From assembly GCA_028343615.1 (NCBI GenBank), contig JAOLZA010000001.1:51166-115165 (forward strand): a stretch of DNA of 64,000 bases. The letters run 5' to 3'. Below are positions 24,817 through 33,780 of this stretch, piece by piece (positions within the stretch are counted from its first letter, which is position 1; each line of letters starts with the position of its first letter). Made by a program: the position numbers and the translations under genes. Below the pieces are notes generated by a model, which saw only the letters and a program-made list of their open reading frames with translations, was not told where the DNA came from and did not search any database. The stretch is from Verrucomicrobiota bacterium (lineage in GTDB: Bacteria > Verrucomicrobiota > Verrucomicrobiia > Limisphaerales > UBA1100).

Positions 24817-27800
24817 ATGAGCAGTAATATTGAAGCAAAAGAATATCCGTGCCTTCTGATTGGCATGGGAGGCACCGGTGTGAAGGTTTTGCAGAAACTC
24901 AAGACTCAATTCCTACAAAAGACACCGGGACTGATCGCTGAAAACGGTGGCAGCGTAATGTTTTTAGGAATTGATACCGAGCCTTTCGAGCGGTCTGTTA
25001 AACACAGACCTCTGAAGCAGGGTGAGTATGAGCCTATTGGATTGGATACAAATCCCAAGAAGTTTGTGGAGAATAACCTAAAGGCCGATGGAAACTTCGG
25101 TATTAAGACAGTTTGGCCTGAAGTCGATGGACAACCTTATATACTAAATCACTCGGCTCCGATTACCATGGGGGCCTCACAGAATCGCCTAATTGGGAGG
25201 ACGGCACTCTTCATCAGCGCCAAAGATGTTTTTTCAAAGATAAGGAAAACAATTGATGACTTCTTTCGTATGGAGAAAGTGAGTGAAGACGATTTTTTAG
25301 TTCCACAAGTGCATATTATTTCGTCGATTGCCGGCGGAACCGGATCCTCTCTTATTTTTGATGTTCCCTATCTGGTTAAGCTGGCGGCAAAGGCAGCGGA
25401 CAGACATGTCTATCAGACTGGCCATTTTGTTATGGCTGGAGCTTTTCAAGGAGTGCTGAAAGGAAACGAGCAACAAATGCGGACCAAGGCAAATACGTAT
25501 ACTTGCCTACGAGAGCTAGATAATCTCTACCGTAAAAACGCTGAAAATCAGGCGGGGCAGGGCCAACCATTGTGGGAAGTGCGCTATAATGCAGTAACCG
25601 GGACTATTGATGATGTCGGTGATCCTAAAGATATCGCTTTAGATGTTCCGATGGACTGGATAAACATCTATCACAACCAAAATGAGGAGAATATCGGGAT
25701 TACCAAGCCGGACGCCATGTACGATATTATTTCTCAAGCAATCTCCTATAGCATTAATGGCGGGATTAATGGGAAAATGTTGTCTGCAAATGATAATATA
25801 AAACAAAAAATCTCGAATTTGAGCTCCACCCACAAAGCCAAGCCATATTCCACGTTGGGGGTCTCGACGTTAGAGTTGCCGCTTGAGGGACTCCAAAAGT
25901 ATTTGGCTTACAGCTGGGCTGAGCAGTTGACCCGAAAGAAGGCGGATCATCCCTATCAACAACCCGAACATCAGGGCCGGGAGGGAGAGCAGATATGGCA
26001 TTTAATGCAACAATGGGAGTTGGAGCCTTTACAGAACATCGTGATACCATCCTGCCCTCTATTCAGGACTAATCCAGCTTCCGGGAAGTGGGAGGAAGTT
26101 GAAGGGGAAAAGGAAATACGCCAAAATTGGCCGAGACTGGCCGAGGGATTCGGCATAGCTAAATTCAAACATAATTTCCAACCGGACATCAACGAGCACA
26201 TTGATAAGTTTTATGACAGGAGGCTTGTGGACGGCAAAAAATTTTATGAGAAGGCGGAAATAGCTTTTGATAAATACCGTGACCAAGTGAAGGCGAACCA
26301 GAAAGAGCACGTTAGCAAAGTTAGAAAGGCTCTGAATGATGAATTAGCTTCATTGATTAATTACAAGCACAGTCTCTCTTCCGACAATCATGAAGAGGCG
26401 GTTTTGCGGAGCACGGATGCCTTTTCAGAGGCGGTGGATGATCTCCAGCGGGCATTGGGTCGGATCATCGTTGAAGTATCTGCTGAGCAGCAAAAACTGG
26501 AGTCGAAACAATCGGCTGCAGAAAGAAATGCTAATCCCGAAGGCGCGCTTAGGGAAAGTAAGGTCAGCGTTCTAGGTTTCGGTGGTCGTAGCGGCCAGAT
26601 TTCAGATTGGTCTGAAGCTGTCAAGCTGGCCATCACCAGTAAAGCCGGAGCCGAGCAGGCCCGGTTGCTCAAAGCAGCACTTGAAGAACTAAGGGAATAT
26701 CTGGGTGAAGAGATTAAGCTTAAGGTGGACAAGGCTGATAGCGAGATGACCCGATATGTTCAGGAAGCTAAAGGCAAGGCTGAGGATATTAAGAGTGAAG
26801 CGAAGCGGGATGAACGAGAGAAAGCCGTATCAGTATTTCTGATCAGGGCGGATCAGTTTCCCGCATTTGCGGCAACAAAACTTCCCAGCCTGGATCAAAG
26901 GGCCGAGGCAATTTGGCAAAAGACCGATCAACTTATCCGAGAGAAGATAAAGAAAGGAAGTAATACCCTCATTGAGACTTTAGCAGCCGGGCGGAAGCAT
27001 CTGATTCTTGGGGATGCGGATCTTGAAGCAGTATCGGGCTGTTTAGAGGAAGCATGTTTAGAAGCTGCAAGGGAGGAATTAGGCAACTTGAACTTCCAGC
27101 AATTTGTAAACGATGAGTTTCTGGATGTGGGCAAAAAAGAGGATTTCAGGAAACTCCTGGTTGAATTAGATAGAAAAGCCGCGCCGTGGCTCACCGCGGA
27201 TAGAGAGTTTCAGGCTGCAAATTTCACCGATGAGATAGAATGTTTGGACTATTTACTCTATCCGAGTGGTGCTGAAGATGTTGCCACAGTACTGGAGGAT
27301 TTTGTTGAAAGAGGAGATTTTCGGGAAGACCCTGACATAGTCAAAATGCCTGAAGGAGTTACTGAAGGAATTGTGCGGGTTTCGATGCGTTTCGGTTACA
27401 CCTTGGAATCCCTTGATTTCATGAATGCATTTAAAGAGTGTGAGAAATCGATGGTAGCAAACGCACCGAAGATTCGCAGGTCAATATTGAAGGACTATGA
27501 AGATACGCTTTGTCCTCTTGATGAGTCTTCAGGCCAGAGAACTATAATAAATCTGACGACAAAGGATTACACAAAATTTGCGCACACATTTATTCGGTCA
27601 CATTACTACGGTCTGATCGAACAGCAAATTGAAGCGGGCGAAGCAAGGTGGGTGTATATCAAGGAAGATGAGTATACGGGCAGAAAGGCCATCGATATCC
27701 CTTCCAAAAGTCATAAGGTTAACTTCGCCGCACCGGTGAACACGGCGGCTAGCGATATGGATTTTGAGATTCTTAAGGGAGTTTATAGGGATGCACGAAA

Positions 27801-28062
27801 TGATCCGAAATCTATCCTGAGAGTAGCCGCAATTATGGAAGATGAGTACAAAGAGTCCCTGATTCATAAAGAAAGAGAATTCCGTCAGGCCTGCGCACAG
27901 GATCCTGAGTTAAACGCCCTTTCCCCCGTGGAGTTGGACAGGCGGATGTTCGCCGAATATGCCGAGAAAAAAGTCAAAGAGATCGGGTATGCGAAGCGCC
28001 CTGCTGCAAAAATTGAGGAAGAATTCCTCACCGCGGTTATCCGATCTGAACTTGCTCGGTAG
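24817..28062 (+). CDS. Tubulin/FtsZ-superfamily GTPase-like protein, 1081 aa (tubulin-operon gene 3)
   Basis: The first 400 or so residues look like the Tubulin_2-type family: LLIGMGGTGVKVL (13-25) is the first nucleotide loop and SSIAGGTGSSLIFD (169-182) is the tubulin signature loop (GGGTGSG in FtsZ). The helix with ANTYTCLRELDNL is typical of this family. The remaining 650 residues are mostly helical with charged coiled-coil stretches (about 470-720) and no membrane segment. It is about three times FtsZ length, so not a division FtsZ. A family of FtsZ-tubulin relatives paired with VWA proteins was described by Makarova and Koonin (2010, from memory) and proposed to remodel membranes. GTP binding and polymerisation are inference here. 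Confidence 0.8.
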   Translation: MSSNIEAKEYPCLLIGMGGTGVKVLQKLKTQFLQKTPGLIAENGGSVMFLGIDTEPFERSVKHRPLKQGEYEPIGLDTNPKKFVENNLKADGNFGIKTVWPEVDGQPYILNHSAPITMGASQNRLIGRTALFISAKDVFSKIRKTIDDFFRMEKVSEDDFLVPQVHIISSIAGGTGSSLIFDVPYLVKLAAKAADRHVYQTGHFVMAGAFQGVLKGNEQQMRTKANTYTCLRELDNLYRKNAENQAGQGQPLWEVRYNAVTGTIDDVGDPKDIALDVPMDWINIYHNQNEENIGITKPDAMYDIISQAISYSINGGINGKMLSANDNIKQKISNLSSTHKAKPYSTLGVSTLELPLEGLQKYLAYSWAEQLTRKKADHPYQQPEHQGREGEQIWHLMQQWELEPLQNIVIPSCPLFRTNPASGKWEEVEGEKEIRQNWPRLAEGFGIAKFKHNFQPDINEHIDKFYDRRLVDGKKFYEKAEIAFDKYRDQVKANQKEHVSKVRKALNDELASLINYKHSLSSDNHEEAVLRSTDAFSEAVDDLQRALGRIIVEVSAEQQKLESKQSAAERNANPEGALRESKVSVLGFGGRSGQISDWSEAVKLAITSKAGAEQARLLKAALEELREYLGEEIKLKVDKADSEMTRYVQEAKGKAEDIKSEAKRDEREKAVSVFLIRADQFPAFAATKLPSLDQRAEAIWQKTDQLIREKIKKGSNTLIETLAAGRKHLILGDADLEAVSGCLEEACLEAAREELGNLNFQQFVNDEFLDVGKKEDFRKLLVELDRKAAPWLTADREFQAANFTDEIECLDYLLYPSGAEDVATVLEDFVERGDFREDPDIVKMPEGVTEGIVRVSMRFGYTLESLDFMNAFKECEKSMVANAPKIRRSILKDYEDTLCPLDESSGQRTIINLTTKDYTKFAHTFIRSHYYGLIEQQIEAGEARWVYIKEDEYTGRKAIDIPSKSHKVNFAAPVNTAASDMDFEILKGVYRDARNDPKSILRVAAIMEDEYKESLIHKEREFRQACAQDPELNALSPVELDRRMFAEYAEKKVKEIGYAKRPAAKIEEEFLTAVIRSELAR

Positions 28063-28093
28063 CTTATTGTGTCTCGGACGGAAATCCAAATTC

Positions 28094-30733
28094 ATGGTTT
28101 TTAGCCCTACAGTTGTCTTCTGCCCTCATCAGGAGGTTGCAAATGCGTTACATACAATTGAGTATGGGTTGGAGGCAGACCCACCTTGGGGCCGGGTGAC
28201 AGGCTGGATTGGGCCAGTGCCGGATAATTTTTTCCTTAACGAAAACCATCCTGTTTTAGGAGAAAGTGAAGGCCGGGTTTTGCCAAGCATCCTGAGCCAA
28301 GAGGCGGCTGGTGATTTCTACTTCTCACTGCAGAATAGGCTAGAAATGGATTTAGCCAAGCTGGGTCACGAGTCCTCGATTGGCACCTTCAGAATCCTTA
28401 TTCTTCTGGAAGGAAATGAGAAGGGCCTGGCTCTTGACGATGCACAGTTGAGCGATTTTCGGGAATCGATTACGAATTTTTGTGTATCCTCAGAAATACC
28501 AGAAGCACTTTCATTCGAAGTACTTTTTGTTCTCCTGCAGCACAAAGGGTTGTCTAAGAAGACCATTGACTTCATCGAAGATATTAACGTTTTAGTAACG
28601 AATGATAATGGGACCAGGCAACCCAGATGTCACGCCCACGGTGATGGAGCCAATCCCCCTAAGGTGCTTTTGGCAACGACTTGGGATCAGTATAACCGAC
28701 CGACCACAACTGAAGAATTGAGGTATCTCGGCGCAACAATTGCGCACCTGTCTTTTGTGGAGAGCAATTGGAAAAACTCTCTTCTAAGCGGTTCGGGCTG
28801 GATCGACGGACGTATTAGTCCTGCGGTGATCGGACTACGGGCATTTTTCTGGGAAAGGATTCGGGCGATCGATTTGTCGAGGAAGAAACATTTCAAAGAA
28901 TGTTTTGTTCAGAAATGGTTGGATCAAGGTTGGGCTAATCCGGAACATGATCTCCCAAAAGTATCATACGGTGGGGAAATTAAGATCGAGGGCGGTGCAC
29001 AGCCCGACAGATGGGGCTGCCTTCACACAGATTGGAACCGTGAATTGTGGCGGCGCCTAAAAATGCTGAAAAAAGAAGAGGGGCAGGCAACGGACGAATT
29101 AGAAAAGGCTACGAGTATTGATAAGTACCGGCATAGTCTTCAAAAACAAGTATTTGGAAAAATTAACCGAGAGCTCACCCGGGAGATGGAGGAGGCCCGT
29201 GAAAAAGGAAAACCCAAGGGGAAAGCTGTCCGGCGAATACTCAATGTAATCACTCTGCTTACTAAGAATGAAATCAGCGACAAATTTAAGCTACTTCATG
29301 AGGCAGCCGACCAAGTGAAGGTGGGATTTGATGCGGATTTTGATGAATTCCATAAATCGATGATCAGTTCGGGCACTGGGCTCACATTGCTGAAGACGCG
29401 TTACCGGGATCTAGCAAATGAATTAGAAGGGCAATCTGCAGAGTTTGCTCATGATAAACGCACCGATTTTAAAACAACGGAGATCATGCGATTTGCCCTA
29501 GGGGCAATCGTAGCGCAATTGGAAAGGCCGCATGGCAGAACATTGAAAACCAGTTGGGCACTGATGTTCGCCTTTTTTGCAGTTATCTTCTTCAACTTAT
29601 TCGAAATGCTAAGGCTGAGTGATACAATTATTAGCCCGATCCTCGGGATAGCTGCCCCTATGGCCTTGTTTTATTTAATAGCAAACTCTAGATATGATGG
29701 TCGGCTGAAACGAATATTTTCCGGAATAGGATGGGGGTGGTTGTTATTATTCCCGCCCACTGGCTATGGGGTTTATTTTGCATTGACGAATTATCCCATT
29801 GGTAATTTCGCCGTTCATATTTCAGCCGGGATGGCTGTGGCTCTTTGCTTTTCGCTGGGACTAGTGGCTTATCACTTGAGAACGACACTGCATGATTACG
29901 AACGGAGAAAAAATAGATTCACCAGCGAAATAAAAATGATGGTCGAAGCCATTGTTAACCATAAGATGGTATCCTCGATAAGGGAAGTAATGAGCCACGC
30001 CAGAGAGGTGCTCCAATCAAAAGCTGATGAAATGGAGAAGCAGATTGAGGAGGCGAACCAACAGCTGGAGACGTATTACAACTGTCCTGAAGAATATCCT
30101 GAGGCTCCGACTGACCTGGAACTGGTTACTATGCTGAATCCGGCTACTTTTCCTCAGACCAGAGACACGTGGGAAAAACATGTCAGAAATGAGACAATTG
30201 GATGGGCGGAAGAATTTTGGCGCAACGACGAACAAATACCCGACCATTTGGGACATGGAGATTGGTGGTATAGGGTTTTGCGCCGAATTTCGGACAACTC
30301 ACACCGGAGGTTTTTACTGAATGGATATAGCCGTGGTTCGGATCATAATCTAGGCAAGGATGAGAGGGGGTTTGAGTTGTGGCATTATATGAAACAGCAA
30401 AAATTCAGAAAGCAGCCCCCTCTTCAGGCATATATCGAAAGGGCAATAATAGCCTCACATTATTTCGATAATGTGGGTGAGCAATTCTGGGCTTTCCACC
30501 CTGAGGGGAAAATCGCGGAGGAACCGGAGTTTGGAATCAAGGACCATTACGAGTCAAATTATCAATCCAGAGGAACCAAGCGGAGCATAACAGACTTTTA
30601 TAACCCAAGTCTGGTCTGTTTTCTTTATTTGGCCCATGGATATACTTGGGATGCGATTCAGCAAGCAACGGGGGATGTGGAAGGGGTACATGTGAACATT
30701 CCCGAGGAGAAGGTTCCTGAAGAAGGATTATAA
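28094..30733 (+). CDS. Large four-TM membrane protein, unknown family (tubulin-operon gene 4)
   Basis: 879 aa from ATG 28094 (MVFSPTVVFCP). The track start at 27959 would overlap the tubulin gene by about 100 nt and add a different-looking basic stretch. Residues 1-320 are a soluble mixed alpha/beta region; 330-470 are charged helices; four hydrophobic segments lie near 487-503, 512-531, 544-563 and 573-594; an amphipathic coiled coil follows at about 640-680 (MEKQIEEANQQLETY), then a soluble C-terminal domain. I recognise no enzyme motif. Both large soluble domains should be on the cytoplasmic side, where the tubulin-like protein would be. TAATG overlap with the next gene suggests coupling. 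Confidence 0.7.
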   Translation: MVFSPTVVFCPHQEVANALHTIEYGLEADPPWGRVTGWIGPVPDNFFLNENHPVLGESEGRVLPSILSQEAAGDFYFSLQNRLEMDLAKLGHESSIGTFRILILLEGNEKGLALDDAQLSDFRESITNFCVSSEIPEALSFEVLFVLLQHKGLSKKTIDFIEDINVLVTNDNGTRQPRCHAHGDGANPPKVLLATTWDQYNRPTTTEELRYLGATIAHLSFVESNWKNSLLSGSGWIDGRISPAVIGLRAFFWERIRAIDLSRKKHFKECFVQKWLDQGWANPEHDLPKVSYGGEIKIEGGAQPDRWGCLHTDWNRELWRRLKMLKKEEGQATDELEKATSIDKYRHSLQKQVFGKINRELTREMEEAREKGKPKGKAVRRILNVITLLTKNEISDKFKLLHEAADQVKVGFDADFDEFHKSMISSGTGLTLLKTRYRDLANELEGQSAEFAHDKRTDFKTTEIMRFALGAIVAQLERPHGRTLKTSWALMFAFFAVIFFNLFEMLRLSDTIISPILGIAAPMALFYLIANSRYDGRLKRIFSGIGWGWLLLFPPTGYGVYFALTNYPIGNFAVHISAGMAVALCFSLGLVAYHLRTTLHDYERRKNRFTSEIKMMVEAIVNHKMVSSIREVMSHAREVLQSKADEMEKQIEEANQQLETYYNCPEEYPEAPTDLELVTMLNPATFPQTRDTWEKHVRNETIGWAEEFWRNDEQIPDHLGHGDWWYRVLRRISDNSHRRFLLNGYSRGSDHNLGKDERGFELWHYMKQQKFRKQPPLQAYIERAIIASHYFDNVGEQFWAFHPEGKIAEEPEFGIKDHYESNYQSRGTKRSITDFYNPSLVCFLYLAHGYTWDAIQQATGDVEGVHVNIPEEKVPEEGL

Positions 30734-32823
30734 TGAACCAGTATTTTTCGAAGCCAAAGAAACGTTTCTCGGATGATTTGCATGAATTTGATGTAACTCG
30801 GCTGTCGGGCTGGAGTGCTGTCAGGATTTATTCTTATTTGATCTTCTTTAGCTTATTATCGATTGGATTAATCCAAAATGTAGAAATATTACAGAAATGG
30901 GGTGGCTGGGTTGAGAGAATTATGTGGTCCTTGCTTGTCCTAATTCCTCTGCTGACCTTCTTGGTGTATTACTTCGCTAGAAAACAAAGCACGGTTTTGG
31001 ATTTTGCCGACTATTTCCCACGATACCATACACTCGAGCATTATCGAGGAATCATCCTTGGCGCTGGGTTCTTTGCGATAGCAATGAGTATACTACCCTT
31101 CATCCTTGGCAAGGAGGCGAAAGGCCATGATTCGGTATACTTTGGACTGATTCTTATATTGGCACTGACAACTACTTTATTTTGGTACATTTGCACGCAG
31201 TCCAAAACGGAGGTTCCAAAGGAAATAGAGAGTGCACGTCGGTGTTCCTGGACTCCAGAGGAGGAGGAGGAACTGGAATTGCGGTTAAAACGCGAACTTC
31301 AAGAACTCGATGAAAAAATGGAAATTATGGTTGAGAATAGGGGGAGCCATCCGTGTATGAAATGCAACGGGACGGGAGTGCTTTCTGAGAGAAAAGAAAA
31401 TGAAGAGGATTCGGAAGAGGATTCGGAAGAGCAAGCGCCTCCGGTTCTTGAAGAAACCGCATGTGAGGAATGCACAGGAACGGGGATGTTAGAGTGGCTT
31501 AACAAAGCTCAAAAGCAATCATATGATAATGCAAAAAGACAGAGAGATAGATGTGTTGCCGAATTGCGTAAGTTAGATGATTCAGGTGATTGGAAGCAAA
31601 TGTCTCTAGAGGAGGTTCGGTTCCCATGGTTCACCGAACATGGTCATCCGAATGGAGATCCGGTCCCTGAACTGCACTTTCAAGCCAGCGCGAATGGGTT
31701 GGGAACATTTCAGGATAAGAACAAAGAGCTATTCACAGAATGGCAGAGCGTCTTGGAAGATAAGGATGCGGCGGATACCTACAACGATAATATTGGGAAT
31801 TGGGGCAAGACTTATGTCAGCCATAAAATCCATGCTGCTGAGTCCCGTGAGGTGAAAACCTTGTCCTACCACCTATATCAGGTTGTACGTAACAACAGCC
31901 TCTCAGAGTTACAACAAATAGAGCTTTGCTTGGCAGCCGTTCAATCCCTTGTTAAGCAAAGGGAAGATATCCCTCCCCCGGAATTGGATGTATTTGTTAA
32001 ACCGGATGAGGCAGCTGCTGATCTGCCCAAACTCGACAGAGTCAAGGCTGTGGCTACTACACTTTGGGAAGTAGTTGGCTTCTGGCGAGATCCAATGTCA
32101 AAAACTGAGGAAGATTCTTTATGGGAGAGCATAAAGAAATGGCATATTAATATTCAGAGAACCGATGATGACGACGAAGACGGAGAGATTGAGGAAATTG
32201 TGAATTACGTAGGAAAACTTGAAGAATGGTTTAAGGAGAATAAGCCGGAAAGCGAATGGCCCGGGGGAGAATATAAACAAATAGTAACGGAAAGCCTTAC
32301 GCCCAAAGAACACGCTGCACTACTAAGAAATTTAGAACAATTAAATGACATTAACATAGAAAAAAATACTGAAAAACATAATCACTTTAGTATTCGTATC
32401 AGTGATCTAAGGCATGCTTTTGATAAATTCAACAATCTTCGGGCTGGCAAGAACACTTTCCAGCCAAATCATTATCCGAAATTTCCGACTGAAACCTTGA
32501 TCCAGATGGAAGGAACCGTTGATGATGGCGCAATACTATTGGCGGCTTTACTGCATGATTGTGGCTATAAGGTGCGACTCTATCGCTCAACTTATACAGA
32601 TATCGAAAAAGGAGAAATCAATCGCATGGGAGTTGCTGTTGAAATTGAGGGATCGAAAGACACAAGGTTAGTTGAGCCGAGCCGTGTTCACAAAGGAATG
32701 GTGTATTGCGAAGCAACACCCAAAAGATGGTATTGCAATGATCTGGATATAACAGAGAGACGCCCTAAGGGAATAGACATCAATCCTCCAAAGATAAAAG
32801 AAGAATCAAGTTTTCAGTTCTAG
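30733..32823 (+). CDS. Four-TM protein with DnaJ-type zinc pairs and dead transglutaminase-like domain (tubulin-operon gene 5)
   Basis: 696 aa. TM helices near 32-49, 64-81, 107-126 and 135-154; a charged coiled coil at about 175-200; then two CxxCxGxG units, CMKCNGTG (208-215) and CEECTGTG (244-251), as in the DnaJ cysteine-rich domain, separated by an acidic loop. The C-terminal portion (about 560-680) reads like a transglutaminase/papain-like core (ETL...DDGAILLAALLHDCGYKVRL...VYCEATPKRW), but the GDC catalytic cysteine position is GTVDD and the usual histidine strand reads MGVAVEI, so it should be non-catalytic. The role is probably binding or scaffolding at the membrane. Confidence 0.7.
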   Translation: MNQYFSKPKKRFSDDLHEFDVTRLSGWSAVRIYSYLIFFSLLSIGLIQNVEILQKWGGWVERIMWSLLVLIPLLTFLVYYFARKQSTVLDFADYFPRYHTLEHYRGIILGAGFFAIAMSILPFILGKEAKGHDSVYFGLILILALTTTLFWYICTQSKTEVPKEIESARRCSWTPEEEEELELRLKRELQELDEKMEIMVENRGSHPCMKCNGTGVLSERKENEEDSEEDSEEQAPPVLEETACEECTGTGMLEWLNKAQKQSYDNAKRQRDRCVAELRKLDDSGDWKQMSLEEVRFPWFTEHGHPNGDPVPELHFQASANGLGTFQDKNKELFTEWQSVLEDKDAADTYNDNIGNWGKTYVSHKIHAAESREVKTLSYHLYQVVRNNSLSELQQIELCLAAVQSLVKQREDIPPPELDVFVKPDEAAADLPKLDRVKAVATTLWEVVGFWRDPMSKTEEDSLWESIKKWHINIQRTDDDDEDGEIEEIVNYVGKLEEWFKENKPESEWPGGEYKQIVTESLTPKEHAALLRNLEQLNDINIEKNTEKHNHFSIRISDLRHAFDKFNNLRAGKNTFQPNHYPKFPTETLIQMEGTVDDGAILLAALLHDCGYKVRLYRSTYTDIEKGEINRMGVAVEIEGSKDTRLVEPSRVHKGMVYCEATPKRWYCNDLDITERRPKGIDINPPKIKEESSFQF

Positions 32824-32945
32824 CCCGAGCTTCCTCTCGCCTCCAGATAGCCACACATACAATCCAAGCGGGGGGCGGCCGCCTCTTTGTGAGATGTTTG
32901 CCCTTGAGAAGTCGGGCAAAGGGGTGCTTCCGCCCGTAAAACTGG

Positions 32946-33104
32946 TTAACCTAGGCCTTGATTCAAAGACGCCTTTAAGTTAGCAACCAGTGAATTCCGG
33001 ATAATCACCATTTTGGCGTAGCCACAGCTGTTTTTCCGGAGATCAGTCTCAATCGCCTGCATGGCGGCAGTGATTGCTTTATCGGTAATAATGTCGTTTT
33101 TCAT
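32946..33104 (-). CDS. Possible 52-aa small protein
   Basis: An open frame not in the track (below its size limit): it starts MKNDIITDKAITAAM and ends KASLNQGLG before TAA. The residue mix (amphipathic helices, few rare residues) looks protein-like, but no Shine-Dalgarno is visible upstream (ACCAACAAAAAA) and no family is recognised. It may be a decayed end of a larger gene. Confidence 0.3.
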   Translation of the reverse strand: MKNDIITDKAITAAMQAIETDLRKNSCGYAKMVIIRNSLVANLKASLNQGLG

Positions 33105-33489
33105 TTTTTTGTTGGTTCGTATTGTATTCGCACCCCAAGTGAGCAGCAGATGTCGTGCCAGAACGGATTAAACCCTATTCTACAGGACGATTTTTCCACA
33201 TACAATTTGAAGCGCGCATTTACACGTTTTTCGCAGAGTTTACGCCCATATTTGAATAGAAACGGTATATATTATTATACATACCGCTTTGGGATTCAGG
33301 GGGTTTCAGGTTGATATATTCGCACACCAACTACACAACCCACCGCAAATTCCAATTATTGGTTAGCGTTCCAAAAGTAAAAATACGCAGCGGCTATAGG
33401 TCTTTCTCTTGCCGTTGGCATCTCGGTCGACTGCTATCCAGTAATTAGAGTTTACCACCCTTGAATTTCTCATCCTAGGCAGGACCATG

Positions 33490-33650
33490 CGCTTCTTTAC
33501 CGAAAAGGAACGCGCAAATTCAAGACCGAGGGCTCAAAATACGGCGACAACACCGCCTACAGCTTCAACGGAAACTTGAATGTTGGAGCCCCCTGTCCAC
33601 TTGAACTTCCGGTTGAGGCTACCAATCGCCGAAGTGTTTGGTTTGGAGCA
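33490..33650 (+). pseudogene. Relic of the 3' end of a gamma-carbonic-anhydrase paralogue plus tRNA leader
   Basis: Read with one frameshift it gives TEKERA-NFKTEGSKYGDNTAYSF...LNVGAP, which aligns residue by residue with PEERADLKPWAQKYVDNSAYCL...LNVGVP at the end of the gene at 20042..20596. The homology continues past the stop: GGTTGAGGCTACCAATCGCC...GTGTTTGG here versus CGATTGAGCTTATCACCCGC...GAGTTTGG at 20604. No start or upstream body of the gene is present. Confidence 0.75.
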
Positions 33651-33780
33651 GAAGATTTTAAATTTCTTTAGAATTAGAATTGACTCATTTCATTACCATG
33701 GAACGCGCGAATGAAAGACTTACTATCTACGTCAGAGTAAAGTTGACTCGGAAAGGGTTGGGCATTCACAATTTCATCCA

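Larger units (their letters stand above)
32824..33780 (+). other. 957-bp stretch without a large gene: hairpin, tiny ORF, gene relic
   Basis: Just past the operon TTTGCCC/GGGCAAA (32896-32919) forms a perfect 7-bp hairpin without T-run. A 52-codon reverse ORF follows (32946-33104). From 33105 to 33490 I see only AT-rich sequence with stops in all frames. A damaged copy of the end of the carbonic-anhydrase-like gene and its downstream leader lies at 33490-33650. The last 130 bp lead into the PSD1 gene; TTGACT at 33743 could be a -35 box, but the -10 is poor. Confidence 0.6.

Noticed and set aside
24817-28062. Reading the tubulin-like protein as the cell-division FtsZ
   Set aside because: Three times too long, loops differ from FtsZ, and no division gene is nearby; it fits the Tubulin_2-type group instead.
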